Positions 24,342 to 31,552 of a DNA stretch of 32,867 bases are shown here, one piece after another. Each line of letters begins with the position of its first letter. Positions within the stretch are counted from its first letter, which is position 1. Where the stretch lies: contig JAGXNP010000013.1 of the NCBI GenBank assembly GCA_019894885.1, positions 1-32,867 of the forward strand, read 5' to 3'. The stretch is from Promethearchaeota archaeon (GTDB taxonomy: Archaea > Asgardarchaeota > Lokiarchaeia > Sigyniarchaeales > SOKP01). The notes beneath the pieces are model-generated. The model was not told the origin of the DNA, ran no database searches, and saw only the letters and a list, made by a program, of their open reading frames with translations. A program made the position numbers and the translations under genes.

Positions 24342-26201
24342 ATGACTAGTTTAGATGATCAAGAGTTCTTGGTTGATGAAAATAAGGTTTGGTTTACCGG
24401 AGGTTATTGGCCTGAGGGAGTTCCTCATCAGATTAAGGATATAGAGGGTATCGAAATGCTCCCTATGTGGGAGGGATTCATAAAATCTGCTAATGACTAT
24501 GGAATCTGGGATAGTGATATTTGTATCTTTGTATATGGTCCTTACATGGAAAGAGTAAAACTGAGAACACTTTTCGAATACGGAAAGAAGTTTGGCACGT
24601 TTCTCTACGACAATTTAGGCATAAGGAAAGGAGATGTGGTTGCGATAGATCTTCCAAATTCTATTAACTTCGTTGTTGCTTATATGGGGTGTATGTATAT
24701 TGGTGCTATCGCACAAGGTATTAATCCTACTTATAAACCAATGGAACTATTGCACTCGTTAACAATGACAAAAGCAAAGGTCTTAGTGCTAATGGATATG
24801 CTCTATATCGCTGGACCTGCTACTATTCTACCAAAAACCGACATAAAATATCTGATCCCCTCCAATTTTCTTGACTTCTTTACAGCTGACGAAGAAACTA
24901 TCCAAAAACTTGGAATTCCAAACGCTAAAGAGAAAATCCCGAACGAAACAGAGGATTATAAAATATATTGGATGAAAGACATAATAGAAAAAACGGATTC
25001 AAAAGAAATTTCAGTTGAAATAGATATTTGGAAAGATCCCGCAGTCTACTTAATGACGGGAGGTACAACAGGCCTTCCTAAGGTAGCGATGCTAAGTCAC
25101 GCGAATCTTCTCGCGAACCTACACATGATTAAACCTTGGACTAATCTTGAACCGGGGATGATCACCATTGGAAGCATTCCATTTTTCCATAGTTTTGGAA
25201 TGACTTGTGTTATGAATGGAGCGTTATCCTTAGGAATGCAGATGTTACTCTTCCCTAAACCTCCTACTGATGATGTATTATCAGAAACTATAAATAAGCT
25301 CGAAGCTCCCCAAGGAATCATATATACGGGAGTAGAGATGTTATTTAAAAGACTTACAGATTACGTAAACGAAGTAGGTGTTGAAGAATACAAGAAAAAA
25401 TACAGTTTTACAGAGAAACTAAAATATGCTACACAAGGAGCTGGCCCACTTCACGATCATATTCGTGTTCCTTTCGAAGAAATCTTCTGTCCAATAAGAG
25501 TTGGTTATGGGTTAACTGAAACATCTCCAGTAACTAGTATTGCTCCATTCTGGGGCCCCAATAAAACAGGCAAACTGGGATTACCTATAACAGGGGTAGA
25601 CTGGGCGATTTTCGATTCAGCTAACTTTGAAGCTGGACCTATATGCGACGGTACTCCAGAACGCAACAACTTTGGAGTAGAGCATACCGGGGAAATCTGT
25701 CTTGCTGGGCCACATATAATGCTTGGTTACTTGGGAGTCCAAAAAGAGCTAGAAGATAACCTTAAGATGTGGAATGGAAAGAGATGGTTGCTCACTGGGG
25801 ATATAGGATTTATGGATGAACATGGGTTCTGTGAAATTCGAGATAGAAAAAAATCGCTAATAAAAGTATCTGGTCACTCAGTTTTCCCAAAAGAAGTAGA
25901 GGAATTGATGGGTCACCATCCTATGATTGACGATGTTGCCGTTGCAGGCCTACCTGATGTAACAACAGGTGAAAAAGTTAAAGCGTGGATAACTCTTAAA
26001 ACAGGATACAAAGTCGGTAAAAATGTGGAGATTGAAGACATAAAGAAATGGTGCTTAGAAAACATGGCAAAATGGAAAAGTCCAAGACTAATTGAGGTTG
26101 TTCGGAAACTTCCCATAACTATGACTGGAAAAGTTCAGCGTAGGGAACTTCAAGAAAAAGATATCTCAAAAATAGAAAGTGGAAAAGAAATAAAAGGTTA
26201 A
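24342..26201 (+). CDS. AMP-forming acyl-CoA synthetase/ligase
   Basis: This is an ANL-superfamily enzyme that activates a carboxylate with ATP and transfers it to CoA, 619 aa. Signatures are the P-loop TGGTTGLPK (239-247), GYGLTETSP, the hinge region LLTGDIGFMDEHGFCEIRDRKKSLIKVSGHSVFPKEVEELM and the C-terminal catalytic lysine in TMTGKVQRREL. FFHSFGMT and the size suggest a medium- or long-chain fatty or aromatic acid rather than acetate; the exact substrate cannot be read. A GAGGT Shine-Dalgarno-like site supports ATG 24342. It ends with a T10 tract and faces the FGGY kinase convergently. A role in anaerobic fatty-acid or related acid activation is inferred. Confidence 0.93.
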   Translation: MTSLDDQEFLVDENKVWFTGGYWPEGVPHQIKDIEGIEMLPMWEGFIKSANDYGIWDSDICIFVYGPYMERVKLRTLFEYGKKFGTFLYDNLGIRKGDVVAIDLPNSINFVVAYMGCMYIGAIAQGINPTYKPMELLHSLTMTKAKVLVLMDMLYIAGPATILPKTDIKYLIPSNFLDFFTADEETIQKLGIPNAKEKIPNETEDYKIYWMKDIIEKTDSKEISVEIDIWKDPAVYLMTGGTTGLPKVAMLSHANLLANLHMIKPWTNLEPGMITIGSIPFFHSFGMTCVMNGALSLGMQMLLFPKPPTDDVLSETINKLEAPQGIIYTGVEMLFKRLTDYVNEVGVEEYKKKYSFTEKLKYATQGAGPLHDHIRVPFEEIFCPIRVGYGLTETSPVTSIAPFWGPNKTGKLGLPITGVDWAIFDSANFEAGPICDGTPERNNFGVEHTGEICLAGPHIMLGYLGVQKELEDNLKMWNGKRWLLTGDIGFMDEHGFCEIRDRKKSLIKVSGHSVFPKEVEELMGHHPMIDDVAVAGLPDVTTGEKVKAWITLKTGYKVGKNVEIEDIKKWCLENMAKWKSPRLIEVVRKLPITMTGKVQRRELQEKDISKIESGKEIKG

Positions 26202-26211
26202 TTTTTTATTA

Positions 26212-26221
26212 TTTTTTTTTT
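26212..26221 (+). terminator. Poly-T tract after acyl-CoA ligase gene
   Basis: A T10 run, preceded by a T6 run, falls within 20 bases after the stop in the short convergent gap before the kinase stop. It fits archaeal T-tract termination; no stem is evident. Confidence 0.5.
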
Positions 26222-26233
26222 AGTTTTATTCGT

Positions 26234-27865
26234 TTAGGTGTTTAGGCGTTTATGCGTTTTTTTCATAATTTTATAAATATTTGTGAATTCATTAAAGAGC
26301 TTGTCGTAAACTGCCCTGTTTTCTGGATTTGGTTTGAAAATGTTGGAGTATTGGATTAAATCAGGAATTTGATCCCAGGTGAGGTAGCCCAATCCCACTG
26401 AAGCGATAAAAGCAGCTCCACGAGCATTTGCTTGAATGGGATCTTTAACTTGCTTGATAGTTCTGTTGAGAACATCAGCAAAAATTTGACACCAGACATT
26501 ACTAGTTGCACCTCCGCCAATTATGCTAAGCTCAGGCATTACAACATCTTTCTTCGTCATTCCCGGATTAGCTTTCATCTTCCATTTCTGGATGAATTTT
26601 TCGACGTACATATGGAGCCACCTTACATTGTAAGCAACACCTTCAAAAATTGCTCTTATTAGGTGTTCTCGAGACATTTCAAGAGATAAATTATAAATCC
26701 CACCACGAACAGCATGATCGTCAACAGGAGCTCTTTCTCCAATAAGCCATGGAGTAAAAATCAAATTGTTGGACCCCGCAGGAACTTTCTCAACAATTCT
26801 ATCCAATATTTTATATACATCCGGGACTTGTTCTTCTCTTAACAATTCATCTTTATGATATAAAATTTTATCCCTTAAAAATTGTAAAGCCCCTCCAGCG
26901 ATTTCTTGCTCATTTGCTACAAAATATTTTCCCCTAATTGCAGCAGGGAAACTTCCCATATTATGAAAGATGTCTGTTTTCTTGTAAGGTACATGGCATA
27001 TCAGCCAATCAGATGTTCCAATGTAAATATGTCCTTCGTAATCTCTAATAGCTCCAGAACCTATAGTAGCTGCATGCAAGTCGGGAGCACCCATAATTAA
27101 TTGAACTCCTTTGTTTAAACCAAGTTCGCTTGCTACTTCGTCTTTCAAAGGTCCTAAGATATCTGTGGACCACCTTAAATCGGTCGGAAATTTATCTGGA
27201 TTAACTTTAAACATTTTCATTAACTTGTTATAATATTTCATGTTGTTAATATCGCGGATATCAACTAAAGTATGCATTTGAATGGAAGCATACGAGGCTG
27301 CGAATTTACCTGTGAATTTCAAATTAATAAAATCTTGAGGTTCCAGAAACATGTAAGTATTATCATATACATCTGGTCTCTTATCTTTTATCCATAGGAT
27401 ATGAGCAATGGGATCTTTACCAGATAAGCTTGGACCTCCTCCAGTGATCCTCACGAATTTTAACATTTTACGTGCAGAATACCCACTAACTTGTATTAAA
27501 CTTTTATGGAACTTCTTCATGTATGGTGCTCCTCTGGTATCCATCCATATCAGTGAATTCATCAAATGATTTCCGTCTTTATCAAGAGCGACTGTACCAC
27601 TCCATTGACTTGAATTGCATACACCTACGATGTCTTCAACTGAAACTTTTCCGCTATTAATGACTTTTTTAGCCGTAGTAAGAATGGCATTCCACCAGTC
27701 GTCCGGATCTTGTTCAACTCCACCACCTTTTTCTGCAAGTATTGGAACTTCTTGATAAGCCCAATCAATTACATCTCCTTTAATACTAACGATCGCCGAT
27801 TTTGGTCCTTGGGTTCCATGGTCGATTGCTAAAATATATTTATGAGAATTTTCTGTATCTGACAT
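26234..27865 (-). CDS. FGGY-family carbohydrate kinase
   Basis: This is an ATP-dependent sugar or polyol kinase of the FGGY family (xylulokinase/glycerol kinase fold), about 543 aa. The N-terminal phosphate-binding motif is ILAIDHGTQGPKSAIV. The catalytic-Asp region reads MGAPDLHAATIGSGAI, followed by IYIGTSDWLI. The second-half signatures are PWLIGERAPVDDHAVRGGIYNLSLEMSREHLIRAIFEGVAYNV and SIIGGGATSNVWCQIFADVLNR. The ORF opens at TTG 27913, but ATG 27865 is chosen because it gives MSDTENSHKYILAIDHGTQ, the usual spacing, and the extra 16 codons lie in AT-rich promoter-like DNA. Xylulose-like substrate is the closest guess, without certainty. It is divergent from the class III aminotransferase. 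Confidence 0.88.
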   Translation of the reverse strand: MSDTENSHKYILAIDHGTQGPKSAIVSIKGDVIDWAYQEVPILAEKGGGVEQDPDDWWNAILTTAKKVINSGKVSVEDIVGVCNSSQWSGTVALDKDGNHLMNSLIWMDTRGAPYMKKFHKSLIQVSGYSARKMLKFVRITGGGPSLSGKDPIAHILWIKDKRPDVYDNTYMFLEPQDFINLKFTGKFAASYASIQMHTLVDIRDINNMKYYNKLMKMFKVNPDKFPTDLRWSTDILGPLKDEVASELGLNKGVQLIMGAPDLHAATIGSGAIRDYEGHIYIGTSDWLICHVPYKKTDIFHNMGSFPAAIRGKYFVANEQEIAGGALQFLRDKILYHKDELLREEQVPDVYKILDRIVEKVPAGSNNLIFTPWLIGERAPVDDHAVRGGIYNLSLEMSREHLIRAIFEGVAYNVRWLHMYVEKFIQKWKMKANPGMTKKDVVMPELSIIGGGATSNVWCQIFADVLNRTIKQVKDPIQANARGAAFIASVGLGYLTWDQIPDLIQYSNIFKPNPENRAVYDKLFNEFTNIYKIMKKTHKRLNT

Positions 27866-28143
27866 ATTTAATATAAATGTTAATAAAGTAAATAAAGATT
27901 TTTTGAAATGCAATTTTTAATTATTTTTAAGTTAATGTTGAAAAATCATGTTAGATTTTAATCTTATCAGCCCCATCAAATAACCTTCTAACCTAATTTT
28001 AAGATTATGAGGTTAAATTGTGTAAATTCGTGAAAATTAAAAGACAAATTTAATTTTTGATCGATAGCTTTCCTAATTAATTTAATTAGTTTAGCTTCTT
28101 ATACTCTAATTAAGTAAATTATGGAATTAGTTGATGATTTTTA
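27866..28143. other. Divergent intergenic region, kinase and aminotransferase
   Basis: About 278 bases separate the two divergent starts. It contains several AT-rich TATA candidates, the palindrome at 28073-28089 and a seven-codon upstream ORF. No ORF of coding size is visible. It probably holds both promoters. Confidence 0.5.
28073..28089. promoter_or_regulatory. Perfect 17-bp palindrome, candidate operator
   Basis: CTAATTAA and TTAATTAG are exact inverted arms around a single T, about 55 bases before the aminotransferase start. A further CTAATTAAG half-site lies at 28106-28114. The spacing is compatible with a dimeric regulator binding near the promoter. High AT content makes chance palindromes common. 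Confidence 0.35.
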
Positions 28144-29541
28144 ATGGACTATGAGGAAAAAATAGCTAAAATTAAAAATATTGTTGATTTGCCTATAAGT
28201 AAATTCAAATCCGAAGAATTGAAGGCAATCATTGAGAGATACGAAAAGAATCATGTGAAATCAAAAGTGGCTTTTGAGAGGGCAAGAAAAATAATCCCTG
28301 GAGGTGTAGAACATAATCTCGCCTTTAACTATCCATTCCCTTTAGCTAGTAAGCGCGTTTTTGAATGTTACATGGAAACTGTAGATGATATTGTACTTAC
28401 GGATTATTTAATGGATGGAGGCCCTATTATCCTTGGTCATAATCATCCAGTTTTGACGGAAAAGATTATCGAAGTTATTCGGGAAGTTGGACCGTGTCAT
28501 GGAATAACTAACGAATATGAATATCTTGCTGCTGAAGAACTTCAGAAACATTTTCCATCTTGTGAAGTTATAAGATGGCTCCAAACAGGAACAGAAGCCG
28601 ATATGCTTGCTATAAGGATTGCCAGAGTTGCTACAAATCGTAAATGGATTATTAAAATGGGTGGCAGTTATCACGGATGGTCAGATCAATTAGTTTACGA
28701 TATGCACGTTCCTGGAACAAAACTATTAGAATCGCATGGAATACCAAAAAATGTATTTAAATTCATCGATTCTTGTCCTCCAAACGATATTGAAACATTA
28801 CGGCAAATGTTTGCAGAAAAGCGAAAAGTTGCTGCCGTTATAATTGAACCAATGGGAGGAGAATCAGGAGCTAATCCTGTTAAACCTGGATTTAATAAAG
28901 AAGTAGAAGAACTTTGCCATGAAAATAAAACACTTTTGATTTCCGATGAAGTTGTATGTGCTTTTAGATTGCATATGGGTGGTGGTCAAGCTTATTATGG
29001 TTATGAACCGGATTTATCTGTGTTTGGTAAAATTGTTGGACATGGATATCCCTCCGCTGCTGCTATTGGTGGTAAAGAAGAGTTTATGAAATACTGCGCT
29101 GCAGGAGTGGGTGGTGGAAAAAGAGCTTATAGCGGAGGAACACTAGCTGCTAATCCATTAACGTGTGCTGCTGCTTATAATGCTATTAAATTAGTCGAAG
29201 AGACTGGAGCAACGGAAATAGCTGGAAAAGCTGGAGCTCGCTTAGCAAAGGGATTAAATCAAGTTTTTGAAAAATATGAATTACCTTGGTTTTCATACAA
29301 TTTAGGTGGAACCGTACATTTTCATACATCTTGTCTTTTTGGTTTAAGCTTTGATATTCCCGATCAAGTAGGGCAATTACCATTAAGGAAGAAATTTATG
29401 GAATACATAGGAGCAGCTCTAGTAGACCAAGAAATTATCTCTGTTGCAGGAAGCAGATTCTATATGTGTATACTCCATACCGATGAAATAATAGATCAAA
29501 CTGTTGATAAAATTGAAGAGATTTGTAAAAAGATTGAGTAA
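28144..29541 (+). CDS. Class III PLP aminotransferase (glutamate-1-semialdehyde aminomutase-like)
   Basis: This fold-type I class III aminotransferase or aminomutase has 465 aa. The order is RARKIIPGGVEHNLAFNYPFPL, DGGPIILGHNHP, RWLQTGTEADMLAIRIAR (the GSA-AM-like 'SGTEA' box, here TGTEA), GGSYHGW, AVIIEPMG, LLISDEVVCAFRL and VFGKIVGHGYPSAAAIGG with the PLP lysine K296. Sequence layout matches the HemL-like branch. However, no tetrapyrrole genes are near, and the DUF2804, sugar kinase and glycyl radical enzyme neighbours suggest a catabolic amino-compound rather than heme synthesis. The acceptor is unknown. A TAATG arrangement couples a tiny upstream ORF to this start. Confidence 0.86.
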   Translation: MDYEEKIAKIKNIVDLPISKFKSEELKAIIERYEKNHVKSKVAFERARKIIPGGVEHNLAFNYPFPLASKRVFECYMETVDDIVLTDYLMDGGPIILGHNHPVLTEKIIEVIREVGPCHGITNEYEYLAAEELQKHFPSCEVIRWLQTGTEADMLAIRIARVATNRKWIIKMGGSYHGWSDQLVYDMHVPGTKLLESHGIPKNVFKFIDSCPPNDIETLRQMFAEKRKVAAVIIEPMGGESGANPVKPGFNKEVEELCHENKTLLISDEVVCAFRLHMGGGQAYYGYEPDLSVFGKIVGHGYPSAAAIGGKEEFMKYCAAGVGGGKRAYSGGTLAANPLTCAAAYNAIKLVEETGATEIAGKAGARLAKGLNQVFEKYELPWFSYNLGGTVHFHTSCLFGLSFDIPDQVGQLPLRKKFMEYIGAALVDQEIISVAGSRFYMCILHTDEIIDQTVDKIEEICKKIE

Positions 29542-29586
29542 ATTCTCTTTTTATTTTTAAAAGAAAACAAAATTAAAGTGAAAGTA

Positions 29587-30612
29587 ATGGGTAATCAGAA
29601 TGAGATAAAGGATTCGTCTAATTTGTTTAATGACGATGGCTCCCTTGTTCAACGGGGATGGGCAAGAAAGCCTATGCTGAAATACAACAAGGATAAAATT
29701 GGAAAAGGGTGGTCTCGGATTAAAGAGTGGGATCATTTATCAGTTTTAAACAAGGATTTTGGTTTCCAATTAACCATAGGAGATATAGGATACTTAACTC
29801 AAATGAGTTATGTGTGGCTTAATTTCGAAAAAAAAGAACGAGATGGAAGGGGTTTATTTAAATTTTTTACAAAATCAAAAGTGCTCCCATTGAATTCTTT
29901 AGAGGACAGTGAAATTGAGTTTCCTACTAAAAAATTTAATGCTACAATCTCAAGACAGAAAAACACAAGAGTACTTACAATTGATGATCCCTCGTTTCAA
30001 GATAAAGGGTTAAAAGGAAGTATTGTATTGAAGGATGATCCTAAAGCTGATAATACCGTAGTTGTGACGGGATATAAAGAGGACCCAAGGTTGTTCTATT
30101 ATAACCATAAGATTAATTACATGCCTGCGGAAGGCTCTCTTACTATTGGAGATAAATCGTATTTTTTTGAACCTGAAACTTCTTATGGGCTCATGGACTG
30201 GGGTCGTGGAATATGGCCCTACAAGACTCATTGGTTATGGGGTTCGGGTTGCGGGCTCGTAGATGGAATCCCTGTTGCGTTTAATATTGGCTACGGTTTT
30301 GGAGATTTATCTACTCATACTGAAAATATCATATTTTACGACGGAAAAGCGCACAAAATTGATGAAGTCATATTTCATCATGAAAATAGAGACCCAACAA
30401 AACCTTGGAAATTTACTAGTAACGATAATAGGTTTAATATGGTTTTGAAACCACTTATTCCAAATAGGGAAAAGATAAATTTTGGTGTTATCTATTCTAA
30501 TTCGTCATTATTGCATGGTTTATATTCTGGAGAAGTGGTTTTAGACAATGGAGAAACAATCAAGATTGAAAATATGTTAGGACACGCCGAAGATATATAT
30601 TGGCGTTGGTAA
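29587..30612 (+). CDS. DUF2804 family protein
   Basis: The sequence RGWARKPMLKYNKDKIGKGWSRIKEWDHLSVLNKDFGFQLTIGDIGYLTQMSYVWLNF matches the conserved opening of DUF2804 proteins. Later W/G-rich strands (MDWGRGIWPYKTHWLWGSGCGL) match its middle section. The fold appears all-beta, lipocalin-like, and no enzyme activity is established for the family. Starts are GTG 29578 or ATG 29587; the ATG is preferred, giving 341 aa. It follows the aminotransferase by 45 bases on the same strand, so the two are probably co-transcribed. The link to the aminotransferase is by position only. Confidence 0.78.
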   Translation: MGNQNEIKDSSNLFNDDGSLVQRGWARKPMLKYNKDKIGKGWSRIKEWDHLSVLNKDFGFQLTIGDIGYLTQMSYVWLNFEKKERDGRGLFKFFTKSKVLPLNSLEDSEIEFPTKKFNATISRQKNTRVLTIDDPSFQDKGLKGSIVLKDDPKADNTVVVTGYKEDPRLFYYNHKINYMPAEGSLTIGDKSYFFEPETSYGLMDWGRGIWPYKTHWLWGSGCGLVDGIPVAFNIGYGFGDLSTHTENIIFYDGKAHKIDEVIFHHENRDPTKPWKFTSNDNRFNMVLKPLIPNREKINFGVIYSNSSLLHGLYSGEVVLDNGETIKIENMLGHAEDIYWRW

Positions 30613-30627
30613 AAGAAGTAGAAAAAC

Positions 30628-30637
30628 TTTTTTTTTT
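30628..30637 (+). terminator. Poly-T tract after DUF2804 gene
   Basis: A T10 run begins 16 bases past the DUF2804 stop and overlaps the end of the convergent activase gene. It is a likely plus-strand termination signal. Confidence 0.45.
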
Positions 30638-31544
30638 AATGATTTATAATAACTTCATAAGAATGCTGTTCAAACAAATTAGCTATTCTTTCTAGATTTT
30701 CATCGGGAAAATCTCCCATATCCTTATATAAGTCTCCCATTCCAACTTTCTCATACTTAGTTTTCGTTAATTTATTATAGGGCATTAAATGTATTTGACC
30801 CTTGTAATTAATTTTTTGTAAAAAGGTTATTATATGTTGAATTGTGCTTACATCTGTATTAACTCCCGGGATTAAAGGGATTCGGGGTATAATTCTTTCA
30901 CTTCCAACTTTGGAGAGAATTTTAGAGAAGTTTGTAAGAATCTTTTCATTAAATACATCAGTAAATTCCTTATGTTTTTCACTATCAATTAATTTGATAT
31001 CAAATAGAAATAAATCTACATATTTCACTAATTCGCTAGTAAAATCTTCATTAAAGTAGCCACATGTTTCCAATGCCGTGTGTATCCCTTGTTTTTTTAA
31101 TGCTTTAAGCAATTCTAAAAGATAATTGATTTGCATGGTAGGTTCTCCTCCAGAAATAGTTGCTCCTCCACCAGAATTATCGTAAAAAGGTTTATCCTTT
31201 AATACAAATTCTACCAGTCCTTCCACGGAGCTCTCTCTACCAATAATTTCCATTACTTGATTCGGGCATATTTCAGAGCATTTTCCACACATAGTACAGA
31301 GGGCTTTATCTCTCTTAATTTCGTCATTTAATAACTGAAGAGCATTATTAGGGCACGCATTAACGCAAATTTCACATAGTTGACATTTTTCTTTAAAATA
31401 AGACATTTCAGGGGATAATTTTTGCGACTCGGGATTTTGGCACCATTTACACCTTAGAGGGCAACCCTTCAAGAAAATTATCGTTCTAATACCAGGGCCA
31501 TCATATATTGCATAATTTTGAATATCAAATATAATTCCGTTCAT
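30636..31544 (-). CDS. Glycyl radical enzyme activating enzyme (radical SAM)
   Basis: This 302-aa radical SAM protein installs the glycyl radical on its partner enzyme. The SAM cluster is C28-x3-C32-x2-C35 in GCPLRCKWCQN. Two inserted ferredoxin-type [4Fe-4S] clusters follow, C54-x2-C57-x2-C60-x3-C64 and C83-x2-C86-x2-C89-x3-C93, as in the activases of dehydratase- and decarboxylase-type GREs rather than formate-lyase activase, which lacks them. GGGATISGGEPTMQ is the SAM-binding motif. It starts 8 bases after the stop of the GRE gene and is thus its dedicated activase in one operon. The organism should be strictly anaerobic or able to protect this chemistry. Confidence 0.94.
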   Translation of the reverse strand: MNGIIFDIQNYAIYDGPGIRTIIFLKGCPLRCKWCQNPESQKLSPEMSYFKEKCQLCEICVNACPNNALQLLNDEIKRDKALCTMCGKCSEICPNQVMEIIGRESSVEGLVEFVLKDKPFYDNSGGGATISGGEPTMQINYLLELLKALKKQGIHTALETCGYFNEDFTSELVKYVDLFLFDIKLIDSEKHKEFTDVFNEKILTNFSKILSKVGSERIIPRIPLIPGVNTDVSTIQHIITFLQKINYKGQIHLMPYNKLTKTKYEKVGMGDLYKDMGDFPDENLERIANLFEQHSYEVIINH

Positions 31545-31552
31545 AAAACTCT

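Noticed and set aside
27866-27913. N-terminal extension MHFKKSLFTLLTFILN of the FGGY kinase ORF, looking like a short signal peptide
   Set aside because: It starts at TTG, lies in AT-rich promoter-like DNA, and sits ahead of a cytosolic kinase whose normal N-terminus begins at the internal ATG.
28144-29541. Annotation as HemL (glutamate-1-semialdehyde aminomutase) for heme synthesis
   Set aside because: Only family-level similarity is visible, and the neighbours are catabolic rather than tetrapyrrole genes.
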